A stretch of 64,000 bases of DNA from Halichondria panicea (Eukaryota > Porifera > Demospongiae > Suberitida > Halichondriidae), in the NCBI RefSeq assembly GCF_963675165.1, contig NC_087381.1, positions 1,798,001 to 1,862,000 of the forward strand, in the 5' to 3' direction. Position numbers and translations under genes: made by a program. Numbering within the stretch: the first letter of the stretch is position 1; the number at the start of each line of letters is the position of its first letter. The notes below the pieces were generated by a model. The model was given only the letters and a program-made list of their open reading frames with translations, was not told the origin of the DNA and searched no databases. Of the stretch, positions 11,730 through 26,000 are shown one piece after another.

Positions 11730-12344
11730 ATACTTGCTCAGAATCCATTGTAGATATATATATTTGATCGATATATACGTGTATGCATGCAGCTAGCCTC
11801 GACTCCAGCCCCTTCAATATAGTGGGCCTGGTATTAAATTTTACTGTTGGCACGTGGGTGGACAATTAATTTATTATTTACCGTATTTTATCTCATTGAA
11901 CGTTTAAAACAGTATTCTATCTTATTGAACGATGATAAAAACAGAAAAAAGAAAAAGGAGAGGCTACCTCTCTGTATATACTGTAGACAGAGACAGCTAA
12001 GTAAAACCTCAGCTCTGTAGATTTATCCATTAACTTGAGGCTCGGATCGGACACACACTCAGGCGACAAGTCAATCTCATAAGAAATTAGTTAAACCTGT
12101 GGGTAAAAAATAAATGTGGATAAGTGCAGTGGCTGCGACGTAACATAATGTGAGGATTACTTATTGATTTACACAATAGATTTACCATTGAAAGCACTAT
12201 CCATTAATACACACTCAAGCAACAAGTCCCTCGGATCGGATACACACTCAGGCAACAAGTCCCTCGGATTGTAAGCACATTCAGGCAACACATTTCTCGG
12301 ATCAGATACCACGTACTTACTCTGTGACCAATTTTCGGCAAATG
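11730..12344. other. Intergenic
   Basis: No supported gene. A short near-tandem repeat at about 12045-12300 ('cactcaggcaacaagtccctcggat') gives spurious open frames on the minus strand. It adjoins the helicase relic and could be decayed coding sequence of it. Confidence 0.35.
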
Positions 12345-12684
12345 TCACAACAATGCTTCCTTCCAGAGAGAATGGCACTGAACGTTGAACAGACACACCA
12401 ACACTTTGAAGATGGCTTCACTAAGATAAACAAGAGGAGAAATCACCATCACAACACTTCTTTCAGAGAGAGGTACACTGGTCCTGTCAAGCTTCACATC
12501 AATCAAGAAAGGGAGAGTCTGGAAAGCAGATGGACTTGCCATAGCCGGTCGGTACGGTATCCACATAAACACCAACGTACAGACACTTCAACGCCTCCAG
12601 CTGCTTGTCTTTCAAGACTAGACCTGGTTTTCCAACACAGGATAACGCGTACACGAGAGCAGAAGAGAAGGTAGCAGCCATTAC
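12345..12684 (-). pseudogene. RecQ-like ATP-dependent helicase relic
   Basis: One minus-strand frame (12684 down to about 12510) gives a helicase N-terminus with a Q-motif-like segment (LKDKQLEALKCLY) and the Walker A motif TGYGKS. The next motif (FQTLPFLIDVKLD, then VVMVISPLV, equivalent to motif Ia) is in a different frame from about 12535 to 12345. A frameshift therefore lies just after GKS. Motifs II-VI are absent. RecQ-like fragments of this kind are common as dispersed copies in invertebrate genomes. Clearly non-functional here. Confidence 0.8.
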
Positions 12685-14029
12685 TACTTGGACTAGATTT
12701 CTTTTTTCAATAACATCATTATATGAAACAAATATCAATGTTTTACAACTAAATGCGAAAAAAGAATACTGCTACAATTTACGATTACCAACTATATATT
12801 TGGTATGTATGGGCTAATAATCTATATAGACAAGACCCATGCACAAAAACATTATAATTATAACGAGTGTTGCAAGCGTGCACTTGCTAATGCCTCTCGC
12901 CATATTTTTGCTTTCGCTCAAAAGTATTAGAGTGTTATAGAAGAGGTAAATAATTGGATCCAAATAATTTGCAATGTGCTTTAATTGTTTCACAAGAAAG
13001 GGGTGTCCACAGTTATTAATAGTGCATACTGATCGTCTTAAATGGCCTGTAGCCAAACAGTGGGAGCAAACTTTTGTCAAAGGCATAGTCATTAGTCTGT
13101 GAGATAAGCAGAATTCAATCACAGAAAGTAGTATCTATAACAAGCAGTCTAAAAAGAGGATTGTGGCTTACCATGCAGGACCTCAACATTGATTTTGCTA
13201 CAACTGGGTATTGAGCGCGCATGCGCATTACATCCAGGAATAAGGGGTGTGTCTGCAAGATCAATAATGCAATGGCTACTAAAATAGCTAGCTTCTTTAG
13301 CAGCTCTTTCTGACTCTTGTAGCTTACAAAAGCTAGCGCTTTAGTGCAAGGCTAACTCATAAGTTGAAAAGAAAGTTTGTGCGAACAGATGATGCTATGA
13401 AAGATTCTGAAGAGACTGCAACAGCCTTCAATGTGAGTCAAACTAGCCATAACTTGAGAAAAAGAAGCTTTAGTTTGCTAATTCACGAATTAAAATCCAA
13501 GAGAACGTGGCTAGAAGCCTATAGAAGCTGTTAGTTTTCGTCGCATTGCAACCGTTGAGCAGTTACAACTGGAACAGACACACAGACACACACACACCGC
13601 ACAGTCAGCTTTACCGTATCCCTCGTGCGGCTACGCCTCGAGGCATAACAATGTGGTAAGATTGGCGGAGGAAACACCAAAAAAGAGTAGAAACAAGAAA
13701 GTGTATGAGAGCAATCACATAACTCCAATCCGTAAAATATTTTGAGTCATGACCGACCTCTTCTAGGGGGAGACGGCCTCCAGTTCCTGATCGTCACCAG
13801 GCATAAATTATAACAGAGGTGATTTACTGCACTCTGTTCTATATTAACACCGAGTGGATTACCAAGGTTACACCAAACATGTGCATGCGCATACTTGAGT
13901 ACTCATGCACATAATTATAACAAGTGGGCAGCTACCTGCACTCTATTACCAAGACAATGTGAAACTATGCAGCTTTATAGTAAAGCTGCATGTGGGGTCT
14001 AAGCTATAGAATTTTCTAACTCTAGTAGA
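12685..14029. other. Intergenic and promoter-side flank of GPCR copy 1
   Basis: 13655-14029 is homologous to 40290-40738, immediately upstream of GPCR copy 2, and so is part of the duplicated unit; any shared promoter would lie there. 13240-13600 is a copy of a dispersed repeat also seen near 50380-50640, 59690-59960 and (inverted) 52190-52400. A minus-strand open frame at 12814-13122 contains LDPIIYLFYN, which superficially resembles a class-A GPCR helix-7 motif, but lacks supporting context. Confidence 0.5.
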
Positions 14030-17000
14030 ATGTGGGTTCTTAGGCTCGTTTGTTTTGAGGCCTTGCTCATAGGCCAAGTCTTCTCTCAAGAATTAAACGC
14101 TTGTGAAAGATTGACTGAAGGAGACCTAGGAACCACGGACTTGTCTCAAACTGGTTTGGTGGCTGCCGCTATTATCACAACAGTTGGTGATGGCATTGTC
14201 ATCTCTACTCGTCTGATTCCTGGTAGCATAAATATTGTGTGTGAAGCCCAGCACGAGATTCGATACAGATACAGACACACATCAGCTCTCTTTTCTTATG
14301 TCTGTACCACTACTGGTAACACACTTGCATCCTGTGATAATTCTACAGTCATCACAGCCTAACTAACTTTGAGCTGTGTGGATCGTGCCTGGTCTCTCAC
14401 TGTCCTTGGCACTAGTGTTTCTCCCCTAACACCAAATCCTGTGGCCAATGCTTCAACTTCAATAGCCTCTACTTGTTCATTGTGCTTTCCTCCAAACAAT
14501 ACTTTTGTTGACTCTTTACAGTTGGTGGTTTCAACGATTACCCATTGTGTTGGTAAGTACTCTGTCATTTACCAGTGTAAGCTTTTAATATGAACTGTTT
14601 AATAGAATGTGATAACTGTGCTGTTGGTCTTGGACGCTGCTTTGGCCCAGATGTTAATGACCAGACTTGTTGCAACTACTTTAACGAGAGTAGTTGTGTT
14701 GAAAACTGCCCTCTAGGTCAAGTATCTGGTTCCGACTTTGTATGTGGTAAGTTTAATTAACATGAATTGATGGAATTAACGGTTTTTGCAGGATGTTCAA
14801 CACTGAATGTATATAATTATGTAAAGCTGTGCTAATTGTTTGTGGTTTTTTGTGCATTTTCTATAAATGTAAGCAATTACACTAGGAGAGTGGTGTTTGT
14901 TACATGCATGCAGCTTTGTATTCCTGTTGTAGACAAATATACGTCCTACATTTAATTGCTTGGTATGCTGTGTTGGTTTGTAGTGTATAAGACAGCTGCA
15001 TAGGTACAGGGGCGTAGCCAGACTTTTGACATAGGGGTTTCCTTTGAAAAACCAGCGGCGCGGTAGCGCCGGGAAATTTTAGCCACGCCTACTTCCGGTG
15101 CCACACCCTCTTGATTGGGGCACACCTACTGCTCATTGTTTGTAATGACTTTTTTTACATGTTTGTGAGAAGCTAGCTAGACTAGCTAGTCTAGCTAGCT
15201 ATAGACATTCTAAAAGGCAGGTGTCAATTGTGTATTGCTAGTCTAGCTGAGCACCATTACATTTACCTGAGAGGTTTCATGTGGCTGAGATTGTTCTAAA
15301 CTTGTCCTTCCTGAATATCGAATAAAGTTGTGCTTAGAGCTGAGTCTGAGAATACTGGAGCATGCAGGATTGATACTAGAACTTAAGTCTTGGTCTTCTT
15401 TGTTTGAGGTAGCTAGCTAGCTAGCTGAGACAAAGCTAGCCAAAGTGAAACGATTCACGGTGCTATCTCTACATGATTTGCAGCCACGTGCATGAAAAGA
15501 TGGGCAGGGCTGCTTGATTTCAATTATTGGGGAGCCCTGCCCAATTTTCTCAGCAGCTCTTGGGGGGGTTTCTGGGCAACCAGGAAACAATGGTAGCTAC
15601 GCCCCTGAGGTATGCGTGTCACCCAATACTGCATGAAAGAATGTTACCATGAGTAATAGATAACAGGAAACAGTGGGCGGCTTATGCATTGCTCAAGAAC
15701 ACTCGTAAAGTTTCATAATTATTTCAATGAAAACACCAAGAGTAGATAAGAGTATGAGTATTGAACTGCTGTAGTAAACACGAAACCTCAGTTGCCAAAC
15801 TCTGTATCATATCATTGTCGTCACTGTTCAATAAATGAGCGTTGTATAGTTTATTGTTTACTTTTCTTGAGTAAATGTCGTCTGTGATTTTTAGCACACC
15901 TGTATCAGGAACTGTGCAATCAGCATGTGCTGTTTCTGAGAAGTGTTGCTAAAAATAACTCATTTCTCTAGAATGTATACTCCAGCTAATGACGTCATGT
16001 TAACTATGACGTCACGACGATACTACTGTGAGTTTCTCTGATTCCTGAATTAGACTCCCTGGCCAGTTAAGTTTTGTTACATACTGTAAAACCTCGATTT
16101 AAAGCGACACTTTTAAATAATTACGTTTTGCAAAAGTAGATTTAATGTACACAACAAATTATATGGTGCTATATCGGTGAAATGTCCAAGTGTCGCTTAG
16201 TTAGAGGGTCGCCTTAAATAGAGGTTTTACGGTACTTCTGTCAGCACTCTTATTCATTATGGCGGATTGACAGGAATCCACCATGAGGGAAAGACCTAGA
16301 GGACATGTTCCATAGCACATGCAGGGAATGTGAGTGGATAACGGAGAACCAACACATCAACAAAAGCACTTTTGTGCAAGCAAAATCCATGCTCAGCAAT
16401 TGGCAGGGTCGTTAGCCAGCTAGAAACACCTCTTGTGCCAGCTCCATGGCCTTGACATTACCTTGGCTTATTTTTTAGCGTGCGTGGGCGTGAAAATCAG
16501 TGCCTGGCGACAGTTAGCTAGCTATAGTCTCCGCATGGGATAATAATTATACGACCTCCCACATCTACTTCTCGCAAGTTAAATAGCTAGGGTTTGAACT
16601 GTTCTTGAGATGAGGGAGAAACTGCTTACTGTCCTCTTAGTCTACGATGTGCCATTTATGTGGTAAGTAAAGCAATCAGTAGATGAAGTTACAAGTAATA
16701 GTTGTACCTTGGATATTGCGCCCTCGGGGAATAAATAGAACTGCCCTCGGTAGTACAATAACAATACACACGCAGATATCCATGGTACAGGTAGCTTGTA
16801 CTATTAACACCTATTGATTAGAAGCTGTTATCCAACCCATTTACAACTGTCTTTGATCCCTGCCGTGCATGCACTGTGCACATTTTGTGTGTGTGTGCTT
16901 GCACTTGACAAACCACATTTACAACTTCAGACACCCGCACATTTTTGTGCTTTCCACAGATTTTGTCTCGGTAGTCTTCTTTAAAAGAGAGAGTCCTTAA

Positions 17001-20000
17001 AGGGTGGAGGGAGGGCTTCAGGCTGACCACAGCCAATGCAATGACCTTAGGATATATGAATGTACACCCTAGCAGGGCAGTGGCGTAGGAGGGGGGGGGC
17101 TCCAGGGGCTGGAGCCCCCCCATCTTTCTAGGCTATTAAATAGAGATGACTTATCCAAGCTGCACTATGTCGATAAGCCTTACTCTTTTTTCCATTAAAA
17201 CCTAGAGCCCCCCCCCCCCCCATTGAGAAATTGCTTTCTATGCCACTGCAGGGTACGTCTATCCCTCTACTAACAGTACAAGCATAACACTCTCCTCTTC
17301 AGTGTCGGATTCAGCCAATGCTAGAGTGAATACATTATTGCCAACACCGTCACAAGCGCCAACTCATTCAGCGTCAGATTCAGCCAGTCCTAGCGATATT
17401 GCGGTATTGTCAACAGTTACACTATTGAAAATATCAACTCATTCGGTGTCGAGTTCAGTCAGTACTAGCCTGACTGCATTTGTGTCAATTCCTTTAAAGT
17501 CCGATTCGGTTAGTTTTTTCAATATTGCAGTTGTGTCAACTCTGCCGCAAATGCCAACTCTGTCGTCAATGAGTCCTAGCGAGACTGCAGTGGTGTCAAC
17601 TCCATCACAAACTACTTTGGCGTCAAATTCAGTCAGCACTAGTGTGTTGTCAACTCTATCGCAAACCCCATCTCCTTCTGCGTTGAATTCAGTCAGCACT
17701 GGTGTATTGTCAACTCCATCACAAATATCGACTCATTTGGCATCAAATTCAGTCAGTACTAGTGTGTTGTCAACTCCATCACAAATTGCAACTCCTTCGA
17801 AGTCCAATTTGGTCAGTTCTATTGATATTGCAATTGTGGCAACTACATCGCAAATGCCAACACCTTCATTGAAGTATTCTGTAAGTCCTAGCAATATTGC
17901 AACTCTATCACAAACCCCATCTCCTTCTGCGGTGAATTCAGCCAGCACTGGTGTGTTGTCAACTCCATCGCAAACCCCATCTCCTTCTGCGTCGAATTCA
18001 GTCAGCACTGGTGTGTTGTCAACTCCATCGCAAACCCCATCTCCTTCTGCGTCGAATTCAGTCAGCACTGGTGTGTTGTCAACTCCATCGCAAACCCCAT
18101 CTCCTTCTGCGTCGAATTCAGTCAGCACTGGTGTGTTGTCAACTCCATCACAAATTCCAACTCCTTCGAAGTCCAATTTGGTCAGTTCTATTGATATTGG
18201 AATTGTGGCAACTACATCGCAAATGCCAACACCTTCATTGAAGTATTCTGTCAGTCCTAGCAATATTGCAACTCCATCGCAAACCCCATCTCCTTCTGCA
18301 TCGAATTCAGTCAGCACTGGTGTGTTGTCAACTCCATCGCAAACCCCATCTCCTTCTGCGTCGAATTCAGTCAGTACTAGTGTGTTGTCAACTCCATCAC
18401 AAATTCCAACTCCTTCGAAGTCCAATTTGGTCAGTTCTATTGATATTGCAATTGTGGCAACTACATCGCAAATACCAACACCTTCATTGAAGTATTCTGT
18501 CAGTCCTAGCAATATTTCAACTCTATCGCAAATCCCATCTCCTTCTGCGTTGAATTCAGTCAGCACTAGTATGTTGTCAACTCCATCACAAATGCCGACT
18601 TCCTCAAAGTTCGTTTTGGTTAGTCCTAACGTGATTGCAGTGGTGTCAACTCCATCCCAAACACTAGTTCAAATAGCAGCAAGTTCTACCACAAGCATGG
18701 CCATGATTCAAGGTGCCCCAATAATTATAATGATAATAATTATGCAATAGTTATATTATGATTATTATTATATATAGTTGCAACAGCAAACCAAGAAGCA
18801 ACTAACACAGTTTCAGCAGCTCCATCCCCCACAAGCAATTATGGTAAGCATTATAATTATTGTTAGCACTAAAAATTAGGATTATAGCTATAAGATAAAA
18901 TTATGCTATCACGATAATTATGGGTCTTAATTTATTCCCCTTCTATACAATAAACAATTCCGTCTGTAGGTGCTGCTGCATGGGATGATGAATAACCTTG
19001 TACCTGTTCATATAATGATTATTGTTCCTATTGTTGTCAACGGATTACTCTATAGCTATAGAACTAGTTGATGCATTAATAGTTCATTCGCTTTATTGTT
19101 ATAAATATAGATACAGTATATAGACTCTCACTATTCCGGCTCCCAGAAGTACGGTCACCTCGATACACCGCCCATTCTTTTGGTTTGGCACGGATTGCTA
19201 GCTAGATGTTTCATTTCAGCTCCTGAAGACTTAGTAGTCAATTCATTTTTGCATAATGTTCATAGTAACACATGCATGCTTAATCAGATGGTGCAAAATA
19301 ACAATTTTTTTATCACTGCTTGTTTCTTTAGAATGAGTGTCTGAATATCGATGCCTTACTCTAGTTTGACTCATAGTAAGGCTACTGCAGTATCTTCATA
19401 ATCTTTCATAGCATCATCTGTTCGCACAACCTTTTATGACGCCATATAATTATTTAAACACGTATCAAGATGCATGAGTGGACAGACAGAGGTAGTCTAT
19501 ACAAGAATTTAACCATTTCGACGATGTCTCAGACTCTTTCCTTTCCAAGTAGTGTAAACAATTGCTTGCTGGTTGCTTGAAAATTGTTGCATGGTTGCAT
19601 ACAACAGTTGTAGGCAATGAATTTCCTGAAAGTTGCCTGCATGATGTATGTATGGTGGCGGTGGCCTATAGCCTTAAGATGTAATAATTATGCTTGTAAA
19701 AAAATTATGTACGTATAATATACGTACATAATTTTTTTTTATGTCATTCTCTCTTCTTAGAGTTCGATGGCGGCTGTGAATTAGATCTTGATTTGACCTG
19801 GAGTATAGAGTGGCCAAACACACCCAGCGGCTCAACTAGCACACAGCAATGTCCTGGAGGAAACTCTGTCACTGGTAAGGTCAAATTGTACGCAATATAA
19901 ATGTGTTGAGGCATACATGCGTGTATTTCATACCATATTGACTGGATTGTTAGAGTGTACGTAGGTGTCAGTATTCAATTTCAGTTGGCTACGTCCTGTG

Positions 20001-23000
20001 AGGATGTTGAAAGACAGCTAAAAGTGTGTCTATTGTCGCGTGCTGTAATACATGTTACATAAACCGGCTTCCACCATGTGGTGTTATAAGTTTGACTTTT
20101 TCCTCACTTGTTCACTTGGAATTTTGTAACTCTTTGTTATGCATGGCGCAGGCCAAGCAACAAGGCTCTGTAATAGTGAAGGAGAATGGGAGGATCCGAA
20201 TGTATTAAGCTGTCAGCAAATGGAGTTTATGGAAATAGAAGTCAAGGTGAGATTTAATTATAATACTGCGTGCAATTGCATAATTATATGTAGGAGTGTA
20301 ATAATTATGTGGAAGGGAATAATTATTATTAACTTTATAATTATTTTCTCAGCCAGAGCATGTATATACACTCCTGCACATACGTATTCTGGATTACCTT
20401 TAGAGTAGCTTACATAATTATATAATATGTAGATATAGCCTTACTCTTTTTCCATTCAAAAAACTAGACCCCCCCCCCCCCCATTGAGAAATTGCTTCCT
20501 ACGCCACGTACTGTATACACACTTGTTTTCTAATATACATACATGTATTCTGTTACTGTAGATACACACCTGTTTTTCTGTATAATATATAGACCTCTAA
20601 CCTTCTGTCTGGCACCCTGGACTCCGCTACTATTGTAGCAAACACGGTAGTGATCACTCAGCAGCTAGCAGTGATCACTGAAGCTAATACCACTCCACTG
20701 CTGCTGCCCTCTTCCCTCAACACGACTAATCAAGTGTTGACTGTTGTTATTAATGCCCTGGAACAAGTGGGAAATGATACAGTAACCACAGTAACCAACG
20801 AGGTTAATAATTCATAGTTGCAGTAATACTAATTGTTTCGTACATATACAGCTTATTGTGGATGTCTTCAGTAATATCTTGGAGAGAAATAACTCAATAA
20901 TTTGGATGGCTTTGCAAGAGGTAAATTTCATTCGGGCATAAACTATAAGTTTTAGACTCGCTGGCCAGTCCATCCTAGGGATTGGGACTGGTCAACTGCC
21001 AATCATTGAGTTGTTCTAGTGGAATTTTAATTAGTTGTATGACATCATCTTGTGGTTTGTTAAAGTTGCGTAACTATTAAGTGAATGTGGGTTATGTCCC
21101 ATGGTTTATCTAACACAACATAAGACACAGCCCAACTACAACGAATTACGTGGGTGAAATATGTCACATGACATTGCACTGTGATTGGTTATTACCGATT
21201 TCGGTAATGAGAACAACTCGTTGATTGGCAGTTGACCAGTCCCAATCCCTATAGATTGGACTGGTCAGCGAGTTAACTTGTATATATACATGCTCGTCCC
21301 AGAATACAGGAGGTAGTCAAGTGCTTCTCAGCAACGTGGAGAGGTTTAGTGTACTGGTGGCTCGCTCTCAGAGTGGAAATGACTCAACCGAGCCTGTCAG
21401 AATATCAAGGCCCAATATTGGTAAGCTTTGGTTTGTGTGTTATACCGAAAACCACATGCATACGCATAAATCTTGCATACATGCATGCATAAAGAGTATT
21501 ATTGATTTCGCTTTAATCTGTTTGACAGCGATTTCTGCTAAGCTGTATGATGGATCTCAAAAGGATGAGCTCAAGAAGAACCTAACATTCCCTCAAGAGG
21601 AAGATTTGGCAAACTATTCCTTTTCAGCATTTGTTCCCGCTCAGATAAGTATTCCTTCAGAGTTTCTACAAGAGAGGCTGAGTCAGCAAAATGGTAATCG
21701 GTAATCGCTATTTCTATACTCTCACATGCAGGCTCCCTCCAATAATTCTACTTTCACAGGCTCCCTCTAATACTAGCTTCTACTATTTCCTCGTAACATT
21801 TATTTATTCATTGCATAAAAGTTGCCTGTCTATATGTGCATGATCATACGATGTATATATAGGTATCTAATAGGGCACTTGAAATTTGTAGATGTGCATG
21901 CATATATAGGCCTTCATTCGAGTGAGCATTTGCAGTGCTTATTTTTATACACACAATTGACATGCAGGTAGTAGCCTGCCGGTTACGTTCATCCTGCTTC
22001 AAAACCTAGAGGCTTTCCTTCCCTCCTCTGCTCGTGGACTAGGTGACAACACTGGAAGTGCTTCAGTGGTAATCTCCTCTCAGGTCGGAGATAGGAGCTT
22101 CATTGGTGCATCTGTATCTCTCAAAGAATCTCCGATTCTCTTAAATTTCAGTTTCCAATCTGTCCAAGTAAGTTGCTAGTACTCACATATGCAGAGCCTG
22201 AGTGTTACTAACCGTGTAGCCGCATATACTTAACACATATAATATAACCCTGCCATATGCAACTATATTATGGTGGCCATGCTGAGAATGTTCTTTGATA
22301 ATTATGACTCATAATAGTGTCTCAGCTATACATAGCGTATAATTATAAGCTTATTGTCAAGTTCTGCAAGTTAATGCAACTAACCAAATATATTATTGTG
22401 CAAGTGCTTTTGGATACGATCGTCATTGGGAACTCATTCATGCAAGTACCGGTATTAACACTAATCAATTCATGCATGTATGTACACACATTTCCGATTA
22501 ATATATATATATTCACGGTTGCTTACTTCAGGTTAATAAAAGTACAGTTCAGTATCATTGCGTTTTCTGGAATTTCTCAAATCCGTAAGTGAATTGCTCA
22601 CTAACAGTATTGCTCTGATTAGCACACACAGTATACTCAGTCTCAAACCTGGCTGCTATAGTAGAATACTTTATCCTAGCTATATAATTACGGTCTCAAC
22701 TATAAGTATACTGGATCATTGAGTACCATGGCATGTATCATTTTTGGTTTTTCCACGCAGTGTTGGAAACGGAGGATGGATTACTGATGGAGTGAACACT
22801 GTGGGGAATGCTTCAGATGGAGCAGGCAGGAGTACTGTTAATTGTACAAGTTCTCATCTAACCAGCTTTGCAATACTCTTCACTGCTGTTAGAACGGTAC
22901 CAAAATGGTTTTTATTGACAATTTTTAGGAGGCCAAAAAGTCTAGTTTCCAAGCCCTTTTTGTGTCATAATTATTTACAATCACATGTGATGTTCCACTT

Positions 23001-26000
23001 ACAGGGAAAAAGTTGTAAAAATATCCCTTAAATGTAAAATTTGTATACGATCAACATTCAGAGTGCAGTGCACGGTTAAACCCTATATTATATATGCAAT
23101 GTGATTTCTGGCCACAGAATGAAACCAGAGGAGATGAATTTGCTCTTGAATTGGTGTCCTATATTGGCTGTGCTATCTCCATCATCAGTCTTCTGCTTGC
23201 TGTCATCTTCTATCTTGTTCAAGGGTAAGAAATCATGGACATTTTAATCTGTGGACTATTATGTAGAGTTTCAGTATTGAAAGAGGTTCAGTATAATTAT
23301 AATAGATACCCTTTCCTCAGTAAAAAACTATACGTGCATGTGAGTTGTACTTCTGTGAAATAAAATTAATGCGGTCATGTTCAATGTTTTCTTGCTTTAT
23401 ACAGTAAAATGTAACGTCTCTCCTGCCTTACATTGTAGGAAGACGTTGTTTACTTCTGTCCACAACTTTGTTCATCTGAACCTCTGTATTTCACTGCTTC
23501 TATCCTATTCCGTTTTTGTTGCTGGAGTGAGTACTGCCGTCGGCGATACTGTGAGTCTAAGTTGTACATGTATATACAGTGATAAAAAGCACGAATCAAT
23601 TGATATTTTGGTTTTGGGTGTACTAATTTGTATTTGTGTGTACATATATAATAGGGATATCTATATATATATTGCAAATCTCCCTACCATACTCGTTCAA
23701 TTCAATTATCTCATTGAATTTCAACAAAATTTTACTATACAGTCATTATTATGTGTTAAAATCGTTGCACTATAATAATAGGTTGGATGTGCGTTTGTTG
23801 CTGCTCTACTGCACTACTTGTTCCTGTCCACTTTCTGCTGGATGTTGTGTGAGGGAGTGATGCTCTACCTGATGCTGGTGGTGGTGTTCAGTCAGCTTGC
23901 AAAGACATGGTGGTTCTTTCTACTCCTCGGTTATGGTGAGTGTACCGTATTACTGGAATATTAATTTTATGGATGAAAATCTTTACAAATGTGCCAAATC
24001 AGTAAAAAAATGGACCCTTTTGCGATCTAACTATTGCGTTCTGGCAAGGATCGTGTGTATTTACCAGTACTAATTTCGGTTTTGCGATTTTATTGAGCAA
24101 CTCTCGCAAAGTTTGCATAATTATGTTTGATACTCACAAAACAATCTAGTAATACGGCTATACCTTGGTATAAAAAGTCACAATTCATGAATATAATTAA
24201 ACCTCTATAATGAGGGTATAGGCATCAATATTATGGTTACATTCCATTCCAATAAGTGTACGTACGCATGGAGTGTAACATATAATTATGTCACCACTGT
24301 AACAACTGTAACACCAGTCACCACTGTAACAACTGTAACACATGTCACCACTGTAACACATGTAACCACTGTAACAACTGTAACATCTGTCAACATTGTA
24401 ACAACTGTAACAATTGTAACAACTGTAACAACTGTAACACTTGTCACCACTGTAACGCTAGTCACCACTGTAACAACTGTAACGTCTGTCAGCACTGTAA
24501 CAACTGTAACAACTGTAACACCAGTCACAACTGTAACACTTGTCACCACTGTAACAACTGCAACACCAGTCACAACTGTAACACTTGTCACCACTGTAAC
24601 AACTGTATCACCAGTCACAACTGTAACAACTGTAACACCAGTCACAACTGTAACACTTGTCACCACTGTAACAACTGTAACACCAGTCACAACTGTAACA
24701 ACTGTAACACTAGTCACAACTGTAACAACTGTAACGCTAGTCACCACTGTAACAAGTGTAACATCTGTCAACACTGTAACAACTGTAACACATGTCACCA
24801 ATGCAACACATGTCACCACTGTAACAACTGTAACACCAGTCACCACTGTAACAACTGTAGCACTTGTCACCACTGTAACAACTGTAACACATGTCACCAA
24901 TGCAACACATGTCACCACTGTAACGCTAGTCACCACTGTAACAACTGTAACACTTGTCACCACTGTAACAACTGTAACACATGTCACCAATGCAACACAT
25001 GTCACCACTGTAACGCTAGTCACCACTGTAACAACTGTAACACTTGTCACCACTGTAACACTAGTCACCACTGTAACAACTGTAACACTTGTCACCACTG
25101 TAACGCTAGTCACCACTGTAACAAGTGTAACATCTGTCAACACTGTAACAACTGTAACACATGTCACCAATGCAACACATGTCACCACTGTAACAACTGT
25201 AACACCAGTCACCACTGTAACAACTGTAACACCAGTCACCACTGTAACAACTGTAACACTTGTCACCACTGTAACACATGTCACCACTGTAACGCTAGTC
25301 ACCACTGTAACAACTGTAACACTAGTCACAACTGTAACAACTGTAACACTTGTCACCACTGTAACAACTGTAACACATGTCACCAATGCAACACATGTCA
25401 CCACTGTAACGCTAGTCACCACTGTAACAACCGTAACACATGTCACCACTGTAACAACTGTAACATCTGTCAGCACTGTAACAATTGTAACAACTGTAAC
25501 AACTGTAACACCAGTCACCACTGTAACAACTGTAACGCTAGTCACCACTGTAACAACTGTAACACTTGTCACCACTGTAACACTAGTCACAACTGTAACA
25601 ACTGTAACACCAGTCACCACTGTAACAACTGTAACACTTGTCACCACTGTAACACTAGTCACAACTGTAACAACTGTAACACTTGTCACCACTGTAACAA
25701 CTGTAACACTAGTCACCACTGTAACAACTGTAACACCAGTCACCACTGTAACAACTGTAACACTTGTCACCACTGTAACACTAGTCACAACTGTAACAAC
25801 TGTAACACTTGTCACCACTGTAACAACTGTAACATGTCACCAATGCAACACATGTCACCACTGTAACGCTAGTCACCAATGCAACACACGTCACCACTGT
25901 AACAACTGTAACACCAGCCACCACTGTAACACCAGTCACAACTGTAACAACTGTAGCACTTGTCACCACTGTAACACTAGTCACAGCTATAACAACTGTA

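Noticed and set aside
12814-13122. Minus-strand frame with LDPIIYLFYN, possible class-A GPCR helix 7
   Set aside because: The preceding sequence has no helix-6 motif or other transmembrane exon, and the region is part of a repeat-rich flank. Left as unproven.
17945-18140. CRISPR-like regular repeats in the mucin exon, and in the satellite and ATCGATT arrays
   Set aside because: There are no unique spacers of constant length between repeats, and the context is a eukaryotic gene.
17439-18566. Antisense open frames opposite the mucin exon
   Set aside because: By-products of the 60-bp repeat; the plus-strand frame has matching splice phases on both sides.
18970-19000. Extra exon in copy 1 after 'ctgtag' (GAAAWDDE then stop)
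   Set aside because: It would end the protein before the HRM-like and 7TM parts, and the neighbouring exons join in phase without it.
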